A stretch of DNA of 64,000 nt from Scedosporium boydii (GCA_002221725.1 NJFT01000148.1:1-64000), one strand, 5' to 3'; counted from the stretch's first letter, positions 36,776 to 49,857 are shown. The notes: generated by a model not told the origin, from the letters alone. Translations and numbers: made by a program.

Positions 36776-37711
36776 ATGTCGGCCGACTTCTGGTCCGGCT
36801 ATGTTAGTGGGGCCGTAGGGATCATCATCGGTAACCCTTTGGACCTCATTAAAGTCCGGTTGCAGGCCAAGGACGTTATCGCCGTCCAGAGTGCCTCGTC
36901 CTACGCAAGCCAATTCCAGAGCACCTCGTCTCTCGTCTCTGGCACCGCCGCGCCAATCCTGGGATACGGCGCGCTCAATGCTCTCCTGTTCGTCTCGTAC
37001 AATCGCTCAGAAGCTGCTCTGAACAAAGCCTTCGGGACGAAGAAGAGCCTCTGGTCAACATGGATCGCCGGCGCCGTTGGAGGCTTGGCGACCTGGGTCG
37101 TCAGCACCCCGACCGAGCTGATCAAATGCCGCGCCCAGACGGCGACGCCGCGCGTATCAAGCTGGGCCATCGCCAAACAGACCTGGAGGACCGAGGGTCT
37201 CAGAGGCCTCTATCTTGGCGGCGTTGTTACCGCATTGAGGGACAGCATCGGCTACGGCTTCTACTTTTGGACCTACGAGCTGTGCACCGAGACGTTTTCG
37301 GGGCTTGACAATGGCGAATCGACGCTTGCGAAGGAGGCTACCAAGGTGCTGCTGTGCGGCGGGTTAGCCGGCATCGCCACGTGGGCAAGCATCTTCCCTC
37401 TCGACGTCATAAAAACCCGGGTCCAGACTCAGCCGCTTGTAGCAGCTTGGAGCTCGGAGAGGGCTCCTTTGCTATCAGCGACATCCTCAAATATAGAATC
37501 CCAAGATGGCGCCCTCCAGCAGAAGAAGCCACAACGGTATGGCGCTATTCACGCCGCGAAACTCGCATATCAGGAAGGTGGGATGAATGTCTTCTTTCGA
37601 GGGCTCACGATCTGCAGTGTTCGGGCTTTTATGGTTAATGCTGTACAGTGGGCAGTTTATGAATGGATGATGTATGAACTTGGGCAGGGTCGGAAACAGC
37701 GCAATCTATAG
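36776..37711 (+). CDS. Mitochondrial carrier family (SLC25) protein
   Basis: Inner-membrane metabolite carrier of 311 aa in one exon. Three repeat signatures are visible: NPLDLIKVRLQ (about residue 21), TPTELIKCRAQ (about 112) and FPLDVIKTRVQ (about 206). The matching second-half motifs are present for repeats 2 and 3 (TEGLRGLYLGG, EGGMNVFFRGLT). The PTELIKCR form of the second signature is shared with ornithine-type carriers, so a basic amino-acid substrate is possible but unproven. In repeat 1 the usual EG-x-x-x-[FY]-x-G segment is absent and is replaced by a Ser-rich stretch (about 40-58), followed directly by GTAAPILGYG. The ATG follows a CGGAA context. Confidence 0.88.
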   Translation: MSADFWSGYVSGAVGIIIGNPLDLIKVRLQAKDVIAVQSASSYASQFQSTSSLVSGTAAPILGYGALNALLFVSYNRSEAALNKAFGTKKSLWSTWIAGAVGGLATWVVSTPTELIKCRAQTATPRVSSWAIAKQTWRTEGLRGLYLGGVVTALRDSIGYGFYFWTYELCTETFSGLDNGESTLAKEATKVLLCGGLAGIATWASIFPLDVIKTRVQTQPLVAAWSSERAPLLSATSSNIESQDGALQQKKPQRYGAIHAAKLAYQEGGMNVFFRGLTICSVRAFMVNAVQWAVYEWMMYELGQGRKQRNL

Positions 37712-38203
37712 ACTTGGCGATGGGCCGGTAGGTCCATCCAAATACTTTACAGGGAGGCGGCATCATCCTAGACACGAAAACCACAGATATATGTATATAT
37801 CATTGATACTTGCACATACCACAGCATTTTAGCATTTACGCATACACAACAATAAGATCACAGTACTGTTATCTAGATGTACCCTGATGACCGTGATAGC
37901 ACATAAGTCTTGAAAAACAGAATCGATCTGGATGGATTCCCAAACCGTAGACGGGATCAATCGAAATGGCAAAAAGTCTCCGTGAAAGTGGCCGAGCAGC
38001 CCAAAAGTCTCCCACAACATCAGATGTTTCCGGGACCATGTATAAAAGAGCAAGAATGCCTCGTCCGTGTCTGAAGGAGACTCTAACCGTTCCTAAACTA
38101 TCAATCACGAAGAATTAATCCATCTATAAATACTAAATTATTACAAATACCCAAATATTGCCTTTGATCCTAGTAGGTGATAGAGCCGCACCCACCATCG
38201 ACC
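37712..38203. other. Intergenic
   Basis: 3' side of the carrier gene and promoter of the methyltransferase gene, which are in tandem. Nothing recognised. Confidence 0.6.
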
Positions 38204-39188
38204 ATGGCCGAGCAAGCTACCAAGTCCCTGTCCGACATCAACAAGGCCTACTGGGAGTATGTATTTCCCGTCGATCCCTTTCCAGAAACAATTAATTCCA
38301 TGCCATTTCTTCGTAGTTCGACATATAGAGAAAACACGCGGCTAACTCAGAAATCACAGCGAAAAGGCCGACCAGGCCTTCGCCCAAGAATGGATCAAAC
38401 CCATCGCCAACCTCACCACCCGCATTCTCCGCGAGCACGTCACCCAGCTCGGCCTCAGCAAAGACAGGCCTAGAGAATCCCCCGTAAAGATGCTAGACTA
38501 CGCATGCGGAAACGGTCTCGCCTCATGGGTTAAGTTCCTCGTCCCAACCCCCCAATGGATCCATGTTTGACTTACACCAGGATATTTTTAGTCCCTAGCC
38601 CCCTACGTCGATACCATTCGTGGCATCGACATCGCTCCTGGAATGGTGACCAAATACAACGAGCGCGCCAAGGAGGCCAACCTCCCACCTTCCACCATGT
38701 CCGCCGTTGAAGGAAACATTCTATCACCATCCGAGGCCCTCCAGGGGCCGGATTGGTCCGGGTTCGATCTTGCCGTCACCTGCATGGCTCTTCACCACTT
38801 CGAAGAAGCGGGAGAGACTCTTCGTGCTATTGTTAGCCGCCTGCGACCTGGTGGAACCATCGCCATTACGGACTGGGTTCCCAGCGGGGCCTGGCCGCCC
38901 AAGGATCATAGCCACCACCACCACGGCGACGATCACCACCATCACGGGGACCACCATCATCATCACCATGGTCACGAGCATGAAGAAAAACCCGAGGCGC
39001 ACGCAACCATCAACACGGAAGTGCTATCTTCCGGAAAGGTCCTGGACATGCTGGAGGCGGCAGGATGTGACATCAGCACGGCGTACTACATCGTCGTTGG
39101 TGAGAAGTCGCATATCCCCGAAGATGTCGTTAAGCGGCCTGGCGGAGTGAACACGAACATGTTCCTTGCATTGGCCAAGAGGAAGTAG
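38204..39188 (+). CDS. SAM-dependent methyltransferase with histidine-rich insert
   Basis: Class I (methyltransferase type 11) fold. Exons are 38204-38256, 38360-38528 and 38592-39188, giving 272 aa. SAM-binding motif I is LDYACGNG (residues 63-70), followed by IRGIDIAPGMV (motif II acidic residue), EGNI, FDLAVTCMALHHF (motif IV) and LRPGGTIAITDW (motif V). Between motif V and the C-terminal strands there is an insert at residues 180-204 with 17 His in 25 residues (38907-38981), interspersed with Gly and Asp. The insert is unusual for the fold and looks able to bind divalent metal. The substrate is unknown. The gene is convergent with the giant gene downstream, 242 bp between stop codons. Confidence 0.88.
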
Positions 39189-39430
39189 GCGGAATCTGAG
39201 GATTTAATGGCCGTGGTGAGCCTTTCTTTTTGGTTATGAATCTCGTTTAAGTCGGTGGAGACAAGAGGCTCAGACTATGACACTTGGACAATGTGTGTGC
39301 GTAGCGAGTAGTGAAAAGGGGGGAACACTCAATAGATCCCTTAAATTTATCCATAGTACATGCATGATATTCTAGTACAACACAATCAACCTCTACTCCT
39401 ACTTTGCTTCCTCCCTCAACTCCATCCATC

Positions 39431-42400
39431 CTAGGCCCTTGTGGGTAGGTGATCGGGAACGACCCCTACCTCCTCGCCCTGTATATATCCATCGTCCGAA
39501 ATCACATCATCGCTATCATCCTCCGGACCACCCTCCTGGTCCCCGGCGAGTGGAAACTCGAAATCCTCTTCCTTCGGAGGCTCATAGTGCTTGAAGAACG
39601 CGTGGTCCTCATACAGCGACTTCCCCTGTGTGACAAAGCCCATGGGCGTATGTATGAAGTCCTGACCGCGGCGTCGTAGCGCCAACCACTCCTGCAAGAA
39701 AGTGAGCGGCCGCTTTGTAAACCTCCTATTCTCCTTGTTGATCACTGGATCCGCGCGACAGCCGTTGGAATCTGCTGCTTGTCCGCTAGACCCGACTTGT
39801 TCTTCGGCGTTGTTCACGATGCCTAAGAACTCGCAGATGTGTTCAAACTCGCTCCACTCGAAGTAAAGCCTGCCAGCAAAGATTCCCAGTTGAGTCTTCA
39901 ACCAATGCGGTCCCTCCCACTCTAGAGGCATGGGTGGAATGGCGAAGAATTTCATGGTATCAAACTCAAGCATCTTCCGCGTCACCGGTGCAGAGTAAGT
40001 GAGCAAGTGCGTTGGAGGAGGTCGGCGCGATCTTTCGAGTTTCCTCAGGAGATGGATAATGGCTTCGGCTTCTTCAGGGATTATGATCACGGCCACCTTG
40101 GACTCCACACCCCATAGAACCCAGTTAACGGGCCGCTGTTTTTATCGCAGACACGTCAGCCACATTCTGATCTCTACCAACCGGAACGGAAGTATACGTA
40201 CCAGGAAGTTATCAATCGCCAAACTAGCTTGTCCTTGGACTGCTCGATTGTATTCCACGGAGACGAACAATTTAGATTGACGGCCGGGTTGCGTTACTTG
40301 GAATTTAGCTCCCAAGTGAGTCTTCGAGATGGCGTCGAGCATGCCCATCACACTGCTCGGAGCTGCCGGTAACCGTCCAGTTTCCACAAATTTCTTGAGC
40401 TCTTCACTCAAGCCTCTGAATGACAATGCCGGATAGTTGATCGGTTTCTTCAGCTGCCGAACTGCTTCGACTTCGAATGCTACCTCGCGTTCTTGCTCGA
40501 CCTCCTGGAGTGCAGACGAGTGCACAGCCTGACCAGTGTCCTGAAACGCAGCCCGTCGGGCTTCTAGCTCCTCGATGAACCCCTTGAGTCTACAGTCGCG
40601 AGCTTGTGTGCCTTGTGTTATTTTCGGACGCTGCTTTGGCTCGTACAATTGCTGTAAGGTCTGAAGCTCATCCTGTCGTATTGCCGAAATGAACTTGTCC
40701 CTCTGTTCTCCGTTGTTGAGGAAATCGGGGTTGTCCAGAGATGCCTGCATCCGGGTGCAGAATGCTTGTCCTTGGGAGTAGTAAAGCGGCTGGAGCTGTT
40801 CTATGCCGTCACACGTGTTGTGGATGAGCCAAACAAGTCTGGTGGCTTGTTAGCAAACGCGCAATAGAACGTATGACAGACGCTATCTCGATATATAGGA
40901 AGGAAAAATGAATACTTACACGTCTAGGGAGTCTATATTGACTGACTTTCCTCTCAAGTCGGCGATACTTTGGTATACGTCTGGGGGAATAAAGAACTTG
41001 ACGGCTTGGGTCGTCGCTAGCTGCCGAAGTCGCATCGCCGCTATTTGCCGCTCGTTAGAACAACTTGAAACTCGTCGCCGTGACGCAGGTCGTATCAATA
41101 TAAAGCGGTCATTACTTACCTTGTACCGTATGATCCTTGGTTTGGCCAAGTCCCAAAGTCAAGGCACCGCAAGCGGTGGGCGGAAGCTTTAGGTCCGTCC
41201 CTCTTGTATGGGCCTGGAAAAGAAAAGTAAGCCAACCCCTGTGAGAATCATGATCAAAGTCGTTCATCCATCTGCCACACTTACCTCGTCAAGGTATACT
41301 AGGCATTTGGCCATGTCATCTGCGAAATTCGAGGCAAGCAGTGGGGTTACTGCTCCGGACCGGGTTATGACAAGGGGCCTGTCGTCGTCAAAGTAGAGAG
41401 CGCCGTCGGCAAGGGTATCGATCTCCAGCCACTTTTGAGCGAGCGTCTTGTTGTCCATCTCTAAGATTTGGGCACCAGCATCGATCAACACTCTTATTTT
41501 CAGATTAGACATCAGCTCTAAGATTTCGGTCTCCGTCAGCCGTCTTCCGTCGGCATCACAGGCCATAATGCACTCCCGGGATCTTGGCTGCAACAGATAT
41601 GTCATCACTTCGGCGTTTGTGTGGGACAGACGAGCAAGGTCCTCCTGCTTGATGTTGAGAGGAAGCATATTCCGGTTGTCATTAGTACCACTAAATCCGG
41701 TGCTCAACGCCTTCGCCTTGGACCTTGTACTCGAATTCTCATGCTGTCCTGAGGGAGGTGGAAAGACGGGGATGTCCCAACCATTGGATTGCAATTTCAC
41801 CTTGAACTGCTTTGCATGCCGCGGGAAAACGAAAGTGTTCATAAAGTAATCGATCACCGCAGTCTTGTACCGTAGAGCATTCCAGACTTGATGCAGTTGA
41901 ACCTCGTCCTCCACGTTAATCGAGTTCCAGCTCTTCAAGGAGCCAGGGTAGTTCTCGCATCCGTTGATCCACTTCTCATACTCGATTGACGGATCGTCAG
42001 AATTGAGAACCTGCTCTAGAGCCTGCTTCAACTGTGGCATTGAGAGGCCGCCATAGTAAAACGACAAGGACGTGAACAGAATGGCGACGTCGGGGTGGCC
42101 CCATTCTGACTGATCGCTCGGCACACCCTTGGCATAAAACGGCACAGCAATAGGATCACGGCTAGGGTGCAATCCATATTGTACGTTCCACCGTTTCTTG
42201 AGTGTCATGATCAAGATGCGTCCGATCAAGAGGCCGCGAAGTAGGTAAATGGCGTGGCGGACGCTTGGTTTGTCCCGGAAGAGTCCACGGACTACTTTGA
42301 CACTTGCCTTTTTGACACCGGTACATCTTAGGAATTCTTCGACGGCATGACGTTCCGTTGTCGCAAGGTCGTCCAGAGGAAGCAGCGCACTGCCTCTTTT

Positions 42401-45400
42401 GAGGACATCTGCGATAAGTCGATTGATTAATTCGTCCTCCACATCACGGCGAAGAAAATACAGGAACGGGAACCCTCGCTGGTGGCCGCGGTACACCTCA
42501 ATGGAGTGAGGATACTCTCTTGCTAGATCGTGCAGATTCAAGTCGACTAGGTGAAGAAGGGCTTGGACGATTTTCCACCTGTGAGGGTGACCATCCACCG
42601 TCATTTGTGTGCCGGAAGGGTAGATAAGCTGGGTCCTGACCGCTAGGGTATAATCGGACTCGTCCAGCACATCACGACAGACGGCTCCGAACCATCGGTG
42701 GATCTTAATCATACGTTCTGCGTCCTCCAATTTTCCATCTAAGAGTCTCTGGAGCCCACTCAGCATGAAGGATAGGTTATGCTCGGGTAGACAGATCATG
42801 ACACCCCTGCTCTCTTGGATGTCTTTGTGGAACTTGAAGAAAGAAGTTATGGTATCCCGATCCGTTTGGGTTTTCCTTGAAAAAGGTACATGACCCAGCC
42901 GTTTGTTAAGGAAGATTCCAAGTCGTGATTGCAAGATCTGAGCCGTCTGTTGGAGTAGAGGCTTCGGAACAATGATTCGGACGAGGTTACGTTTGTCGGC
43001 AAGGGCCGCGGAAACCATGGGAATAATGCACGAAGTTTTCCCTTTAGGAATGGAGTTAGTGTATCTGGTCTCTCTCTGCTCGGACATATCCACTCGATAC
43101 GCACCTTGTCCCATGTTCATTTGCAAGACGGAGTTTTCTCCTGAAGCGGGGTTTATTGTAGCCAAGGCGACATCGATTTGGTCCGGCCGAATGAGAACAT
43201 CGGCCTCGATCTCCAAGAGTAACCAGTACGGATGCTGTTCGGGGCTCCAGTTAGTATGGCCGATATTGGCCTCTTCCTCATTCGCTCGGTGACTGTTATA
43301 GCCCAAGTAACTGTGGATACGGAGCTCCCGTTGGCACTTGGTTATCAAGATACCGTAGCCAACTATGGCAGATTTCATTGTCTGATGCAGAAGTTTCATT
43401 GACTCTTCCGATCTTAGGTATCCCAGGAGAGTACATTGGGTTATAGCAGGCCAGAGGTGTCCTGCCTTGAGCCACCGAATTTGGCGCGAAGTAAGCGAGG
43501 CATCCGGGGTTTCGAATGATGTCTGGATGGAGCGAAACTGGGTATCTACTTCGGAAAATGGGTCACCAGCACCGCCGTTGGTTTGAACTGGCCGCCCTCC
43601 ATTGGTCAAGTTTTCATGTACTCGGTAGCGGAAACCCCGAATGCTTTGCGCTAGATCTTCGCCATATCGTTGACGAACCCTCGACCCGGATGCGCAGAGG
43701 CGAGTAGCAATGGTCTGGAGTTCATTGAGGGACTCATAGTTGGGTTTCGGCATGATTCCAGCTCTAGATGCCGAAGGCGTGAAGTACCTCTTTTGCGGTG
43801 AAGGAATGTGCCGCCGGGGGTGTGGAGAAGAGCGGTTGTGCTTTCCAAGGACTTGCTGCCATGTCAGAGGTATGGTACCGCTCAGAGCTAGTTCTTTCGA
43901 CGACATGTGAGGCTCAAAAGGCTTTCGTAGCAGATCAATAAGTGATGGAACCTCGCCGCCTCTTGTGCGTTCCCTTATATACTCATCAATGGAGATGAAC
44001 TGTTCGGGTTTGAACACATCCTCCGCCCTTCGCTGGTTTAGTACGGCCTGAACTTCCACCAGGTAGTTCGAAAATTCTCTGTTTTGGTAGAGAGATATCC
44101 ATTCCAGTGAAATGGCCCGGTAAGCTTGCTCTACGTCTAGGAGTAGGTCCTTGTCAGGATTGGGGATCCTTGGTTGTAAGCAAGGCCACTGCTCCATCAG
44201 AAGCGTCACAAACTTCTTACAGTCTTCATCAACTCTTCTGCGATGAGCATCGGCCTCCTTCTGAGCTTTTCGGCGCTGCTTTCCACTGGCGAGGTTCTCG
44301 AGTACGTCAACATCGGTGGTAGGGAGGGGCTGGCGATATGGCTGAACCATTTCTAGAAGATAGTTGAGATCAGGTTCCTTTCCGGGTTTGAAGTTATGAT
44401 ACTCGGGCCAGTCTGGAGCTTCGATCCTTTTCAGCTCGTCAAATATTGCGAATGCCGCCACTGTTCTCGCCAGTTCCATGTCGGCCTCTCTGTTGTACAC
44501 CATTGGGGCAAGCTTGAACATGAGTGTGAACGGATCGGTGGATTCCTTTGCAAGATCTACCAGGGACCCCCAGTGTTTCCATAGATCGATTCCAAGTCGA
44601 TCACTGAGGGCCATATCTTCAATAGAAGAGTTGCGACCGCCAATTGTATCCGATTTTGACAAGTAGTCCGCGAGATCCTGCGGGGTCTTGATTTTGGAGG
44701 GTCGGTTACGGATGAGATGAACAATTTCCTGAGTATTCCGACGCCTGACACACTTGTCAAGAATCCGGTGGCGAGTCTCATAAGGGCGATCAAGGACTGA
44801 GTTTTGTTTCTCCAGTATTTTGATTCCTAAGGGACGTTCGTATACCAGTCGTCTGCGCAATGCTCGGCCATCCAGGTGGGAATGGTGTGACTGAAGTAAT
44901 GGTTCTTCCTGGGCCGATTCGTTGGGTGCCACAGATGAAAGCGTTTGTAAGTCTCTTGAACGTCGCAAAATCTCCAGGGCGAGCGGTCGTAGAGCCTCAT
45001 GCTGGGTTGTTGGAGTCAAGGCAGGGTTCCACGAATCCACCTTCATCTCAGCCAGGTGAGCGGGGTAGTATGTCCTCTGTGGAGAGAGATCCGCAATTTT
45101 CTTAAGAATGCGTGCCAGGTTCTGCGATAAAGGTGCCCAGGGTTGGCAGATTCCTGCCTCGAGCCAACTTAATGCTTCCTCTGTACCTGTACGATTGGTT
45201 AAAGGATCGGGGAGGATGAAGGAGGTGGCGGCATGGAGAAGGGCTTTCGTGTATATGAGTCGAGGTTCTGCAGCACAATCCATCCTGCCGAGAGTTCGAT
45301 TGATAGAATATCTCCCGAATTCGCCCGTCGAGGCAATTTCAATGAGGACGTGGCCCTTGTGTCGCTTCTGCCTCATTTCCCCAAAGGGGACAAGAACGGA

Positions 45401-48400
45401 CCTCTTTGAGTGATCTCGGACGTCGCGTAAGACGAGCTTGCTTGTGAGGCCGTACCATGTCCCGGCATCTTGGTTCGGATCAACCTCACTTTTCAACTGA
45501 GGAAAGTAGAGGTAATAGCTTCGGCCCACGCAGATTTTCATATGGTGCCGGGTCAAGAAGGCCTCCACATTTCCATTTTCAGGCTGCTGTAGATATATGT
45601 ATCTCGGGTCTTCAAGAGGGGAGAGAATTCCGATGACCTGACGAAAGAGAAATCCACGGGGGTCAAGCAGCCTCGAGCTTCGTCTTCTGCAGACGCTGTC
45701 TTTGAGGTCCAATACCCAACCGTCTTTGGGCTTCGGATACCACTTGCGCTCTACCTTTGTTATGTAGACAAGTCTTCTGTGGATATCTCTATTTGGAGGG
45801 GGGAAAAAGAAAAAAGAGGCAATGTTAGCTACCACTTTAACCACAATATCATAGAGGGGTTTTCAATATCTTACAGCCAGTGGACATGCCCATCAATCAA
45901 GGGCTGTGGGAGGTCGCCGGCAAGTATCTTGCCCGGCACAAACCGGAGTGTCATGCTGCTTCCGACAGCCAGGACTACAAGCTCGTCGTCCTCCCAGCCG
46001 ATGTGGATACGAAATCTATTGGGCGTGATACATAGCACTATACAGTATTAGCATAATTACAGAACATAAGTGTAGAAAGAAAATCAAGGAAATGGCTAGA
46101 ATGCTTATGTGGTTTGGAGAGAGGCGTACTGTATTTCATCCCTTTATACCAGGACGGTGCCGTGAGCAGAGGTTGGTCTCCGAATAGCAGCTTAAGGATC
46201 GCATTGTACGCCAAAGTTTCAGGTAGTTTCTTGTAAACAATCAGCCGCAATTTCTCCACGGAAAAGGGTTTGTGTTTTGAAATGCCGTTTCTAGTAGGGA
46301 AACGGCCTATCTCATGGTTGGCATAGAACTTACACTTATGGGATGCTCATCAATGAGCAGTATACCTTGAATGTGATTATACTTGATCCTTTGGCCAATT
46401 CGTTCCCTTGTAGGAGAGGTACTACAAGTGATCCAAGACCCGGAAAATGGGATGATGGGTCCTCCAATGTGTCTCTCATCATCTCCAGTATCAGGCCAAA
46501 TCTCAGAGAGAGCGAGCAGGAGGCCATTCGGCTGCGACAGCATGGAAGTAATGACCGAGTGATCAAGGTCAAACGCCAATTTCAAATCTCTGGCAATAGC
46601 AGACTGGAGCGGCTCCGGCAGCCCGTCGAGTTCGCTTGTTAGGTTATCGTTTACCGAAATGCTAGCCTCGATGTACGCGGCAAGGTCGTCCACGTTGATT
46701 ATGGAACAGCCACGGCAAATTTCAAAGGTACGGCGACACAGAAGGGCAACCCGGAGGGTGTATCGCTGGAACCTCTGAGCTGCCTCGATTGTCTTCGAGC
46801 GGAATGTTTCCCCTCGAAGTATTCGCACCCATTTGAGGCAGATAGACCTCGCTCTCAGGATGAGTTGGGCCGCTTTCTCCCGTGAAACAGCGAGCTCAAA
46901 CAGCCGAAGGGCCAAAGAAATAACCAACTCCATCAGATAAACCTCCCTCCAATTGGAAACAATAGTATCCAACCTGGAGGATAGCTGATTCGCAAGGGCT
47001 TCTCCAAAGGTTTCATCTCGAAAAATGCCGTGGAGAGCACGGTAGGGCTCATCTGTTCCATGACCGGGTCCAGCCTGAACAGCCAAGTAAGTGACAAGGC
47101 TGGCGGTAGCCTCACTCGAGAAGTTCAAATTCGTAGAGCCTAGCTCGACTAAGATGGATATCCATCGTCGGGACTCGCCTGAGGATACGTTTTGGAAAGC
47201 TAGAAATTCATTCATGTTGAGACCCGCCGGGCATCTCGACTGACTTGCCATAATCTCGTAGGATGACCGGGATGCGCCAGGGCTGATGGCTGCCTGTAGG
47301 AGCTGTGCACAGGGAAACTTCTCGGGGAAGGAAACCCTGAAATGTTGGTGAAACGATGGCTCAATCCGGTGCCTCCCCATCCACGTGGACGAAGTCACAT
47401 CGCAATATCCCATTGTCAAGCCATTGGGCTTGCAGATTTTGTCCCATTCGATAGGAAACTTTGCGTGTTTATAATGTGTTCTCAAAACTGTAGAGAGTGT
47501 TAGCTTCCGGACAAGAGAAACATGGAATATGGAGATTTGATATGTCAGAGGATCACATACAGGGTTTTGACGTCGATGCAAGAGTCACCTTTGAAGGGGT
47601 CGTATTCGGGCTCAGGAATCTCTTCAGGGGGCCGTAATCTGGAAGGGCGCACTTTGGTAACTTCGTTTCTAAGGACCCCGTGGTGCCTAAGCGGTGTACA
47701 ATCAACCATGTCGTATCACGATATAAAGAAAATGAGCGTGGGAGGAGAAGCTCGAAAATAACGGCCTTTGCGAACGAAGGGTCAGAGGGCAACGGGTGTT
47801 CGTATAGTTCGATGCGTAGACCCTCGGCCTGTTCTTTTGTCGTACATCGCAAGCACTCCGAAGGGCGATGTATGGGCTTGGACCACCGCGGGTCCGCGCT
47901 GTCCAAGAACTGAATGGTGCAGCACGTGGTGTTTATTACCCGTATCATTTCTTGATGCTCGTGGGTTTTACGCTCCCATTCGCGTCTCTTTCCTTCAAGT
48001 CGGCTGGCGGCATATTCCTCGATGCTCTGGTAAAGGTCAACAAATGAACTCTTCCAAGGCTCATCTGCGAAAAATCTTTCGGCAAAACAGCCCGGTCGAG
48101 GGTGATCCAGGATTGTGTGACGATGCTGGCTACTGGCGTCGACCCTCTGTCTAAGGTGCAATTGGATCTTTTGAAGACGAATCATGTCCGACATCCGCGG
48201 AAGAAGCAGGCCGTCAAACATTGGCGCGGTGAAGATAGGATGGAACTCATTTAAGAGAGGATAGATAAGGCATGCAGTTTTGTCAAGTTCGACCCAGAGG
48301 TCCATGACGTTGAGGACCATGACCGAGAGTAATTCGGCGTTACCTTCGTACAAAGGAACAGAAGACTCGATGTAAAGACTGGTCATCTTGGCAATTGCCC

Positions 48401-49857
48401 GACAAGTGCTGTCATGGTCGGCGTCATGGTTGGCTAGCAAGTCTCGAATTTGCACTTCCATTTTTGAGAGACTCAAATGCTTTCTTGCGAACTCATTGTC
48501 AGCGACAGAGCGGGACACTGAGAGACTATGGGCTGGGTCGTCAGAGTCTTTGCTATTCTGCTCCAAGGTGCGGGCGCGGTGGTTTTCGACCATTTGGGTC
48601 AAACTAGCGCGACTCCTACCAAGACTCATCTTGAGCTCTCCGGGGGTCGCATGCTTCTGAAGCAGAGGGAGGTGGGTCCTAGTATCCGCTAAGAACCCAG
48701 ACCAGGTGTCTCCGATGAAGGTGTTAATAGAGGCGATATCTTTGTCAATTCGTGGTCCGATGGCATCGAACAATAGCTCACAATGCGCCGAAACAGAAGG
48801 ACTTTGACTTCGTGCCCTATCCACATCGAGCTTTGCCAGTCTCCGGCAGAGTTTGGTTCTGAGGAGGGCGATTTTACCAAGGTTATCCGAGAATGCTTCG
48901 ACAGAATGCGCGAACTCAGATAGCAATAAGCAAACTGCGAACTTATACTCCATCCGACCGACCTCATCTCCAAGATGATGGCAGAGATAGCGTTGCAATG
49001 CAACGCGAAGAACAAGCCAGTACGGCATGCGGCGCCAGGGCTTGGGGCCTTTACCCCAACAGACTTCATCACGTACCCTCTTCCATAATTTCCTAGTGGA
49101 GATCCGCCGACCATTTCCCTCGAGAATGGTCATCAGTAGGGATGTGATGATGGATGGGTCATTTGAATCCCGGTACTCATGGGTTGGAGAGCCAGCCTTC
49201 GACGCGTGTGCTGAGAACTCCAAGGGGATCTCAACAGAGGCGTTATCAAGGAATGATGCTAGGTTCTTCCTGAACGACTCATCTTCGAGCGTAGAGATGG
49301 GGACTGCAACAGCAGATCCGGGAAACTCCCATTTTAGAGCACTTAGGCTAGCTTGCACGTCCTTGTTGCGTGGCGAGGCTTCGAATGCTTCGAAAACCAC
49401 ATTTCCAGCCAGTTCCGAGCTGAAAATAAAATTGATGTCAGCAGCCATAGCAAACGGCATCGAACCATGCGACCAAACAAGAACACGTTGGAATAACTCA
49501 CTCCGAAGGAAAATAGATATACACAGCGGCATTCTGGCGCGGAATATGAAGGAGGAGGAAGTCAGACGGCTCCATTTTCGCCAGTGCCTCTTCGAGAATT
49601 GCGCTCTCAATACGGCCATTTGAGTTAATCGCCCTGCTCCTGGTGATTGAACGGCCAATGGCTTCCCACAACGGAGATGACTTGTCGCCCGCGTTAACTT
49701 GCATGAAGCACGAGACTTGTAGGATACGGTCTGCCAGCTCAGTCTCTAGTTCGGGCAAGTTAGGATCTAAAGATCCGGGAAGCTGTCCTGGCAATACGAG
49801 ATGGTTGAACAGAGATACCGCAGGGTCGATACCCCTAGCGTTTGGCGGGAGCGCCAT
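39431..49857 (-). CDS. Giant DUF6606/DUF3638/DUF3645 protein (P-loop, DEAH-like)
   Basis: Eleven exons on the minus strand: 49857-49502, 49419-47561, 47487-46334, 46229-46130, 46037-45875, 45788-43105, 43041-41285, 41213-41120, 41040-40920, 40838-40202 and 40135-39431. All phases agree, giving about 3,209 aa, the size of this fungal family, whose members are often annotated as putative ubiquitin-hydrolase-like without firm proof. The N-terminus (SLFNHLVLPGQLPG) is the DUF6606 start. The middle is helical. DUF3638 has MNMGQGKTSCIIPM, a Walker-A-like motif (about 2104-2108). DUF3645 follows with LIDAGAQILEMDN and VYLDEAHTRGTDLKLPP, a DEAH-like motif (2690-2693). The end is acidic. Intron 43042-43104 splits the P-loop codon and intron 41214-41284 splits DE|AH. 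The intron at 46230-46333 (GTAAGT...CAAG) gives the expected LLIDEHPIS-KLPETL join. ATP-dependent action is inference. Confidence 0.88.

Noticed and set aside
46307..46335. An ultra-short 29-nt intron in the giant gene giving HPIS-RFPTRNG
   Set aside because: A normal 104-nt intron (46230-46333, GTAAGT...CAAG) also keeps phase and yields DEHPIS-KLPETLAYNAILKLLFGD, which fits the family better.
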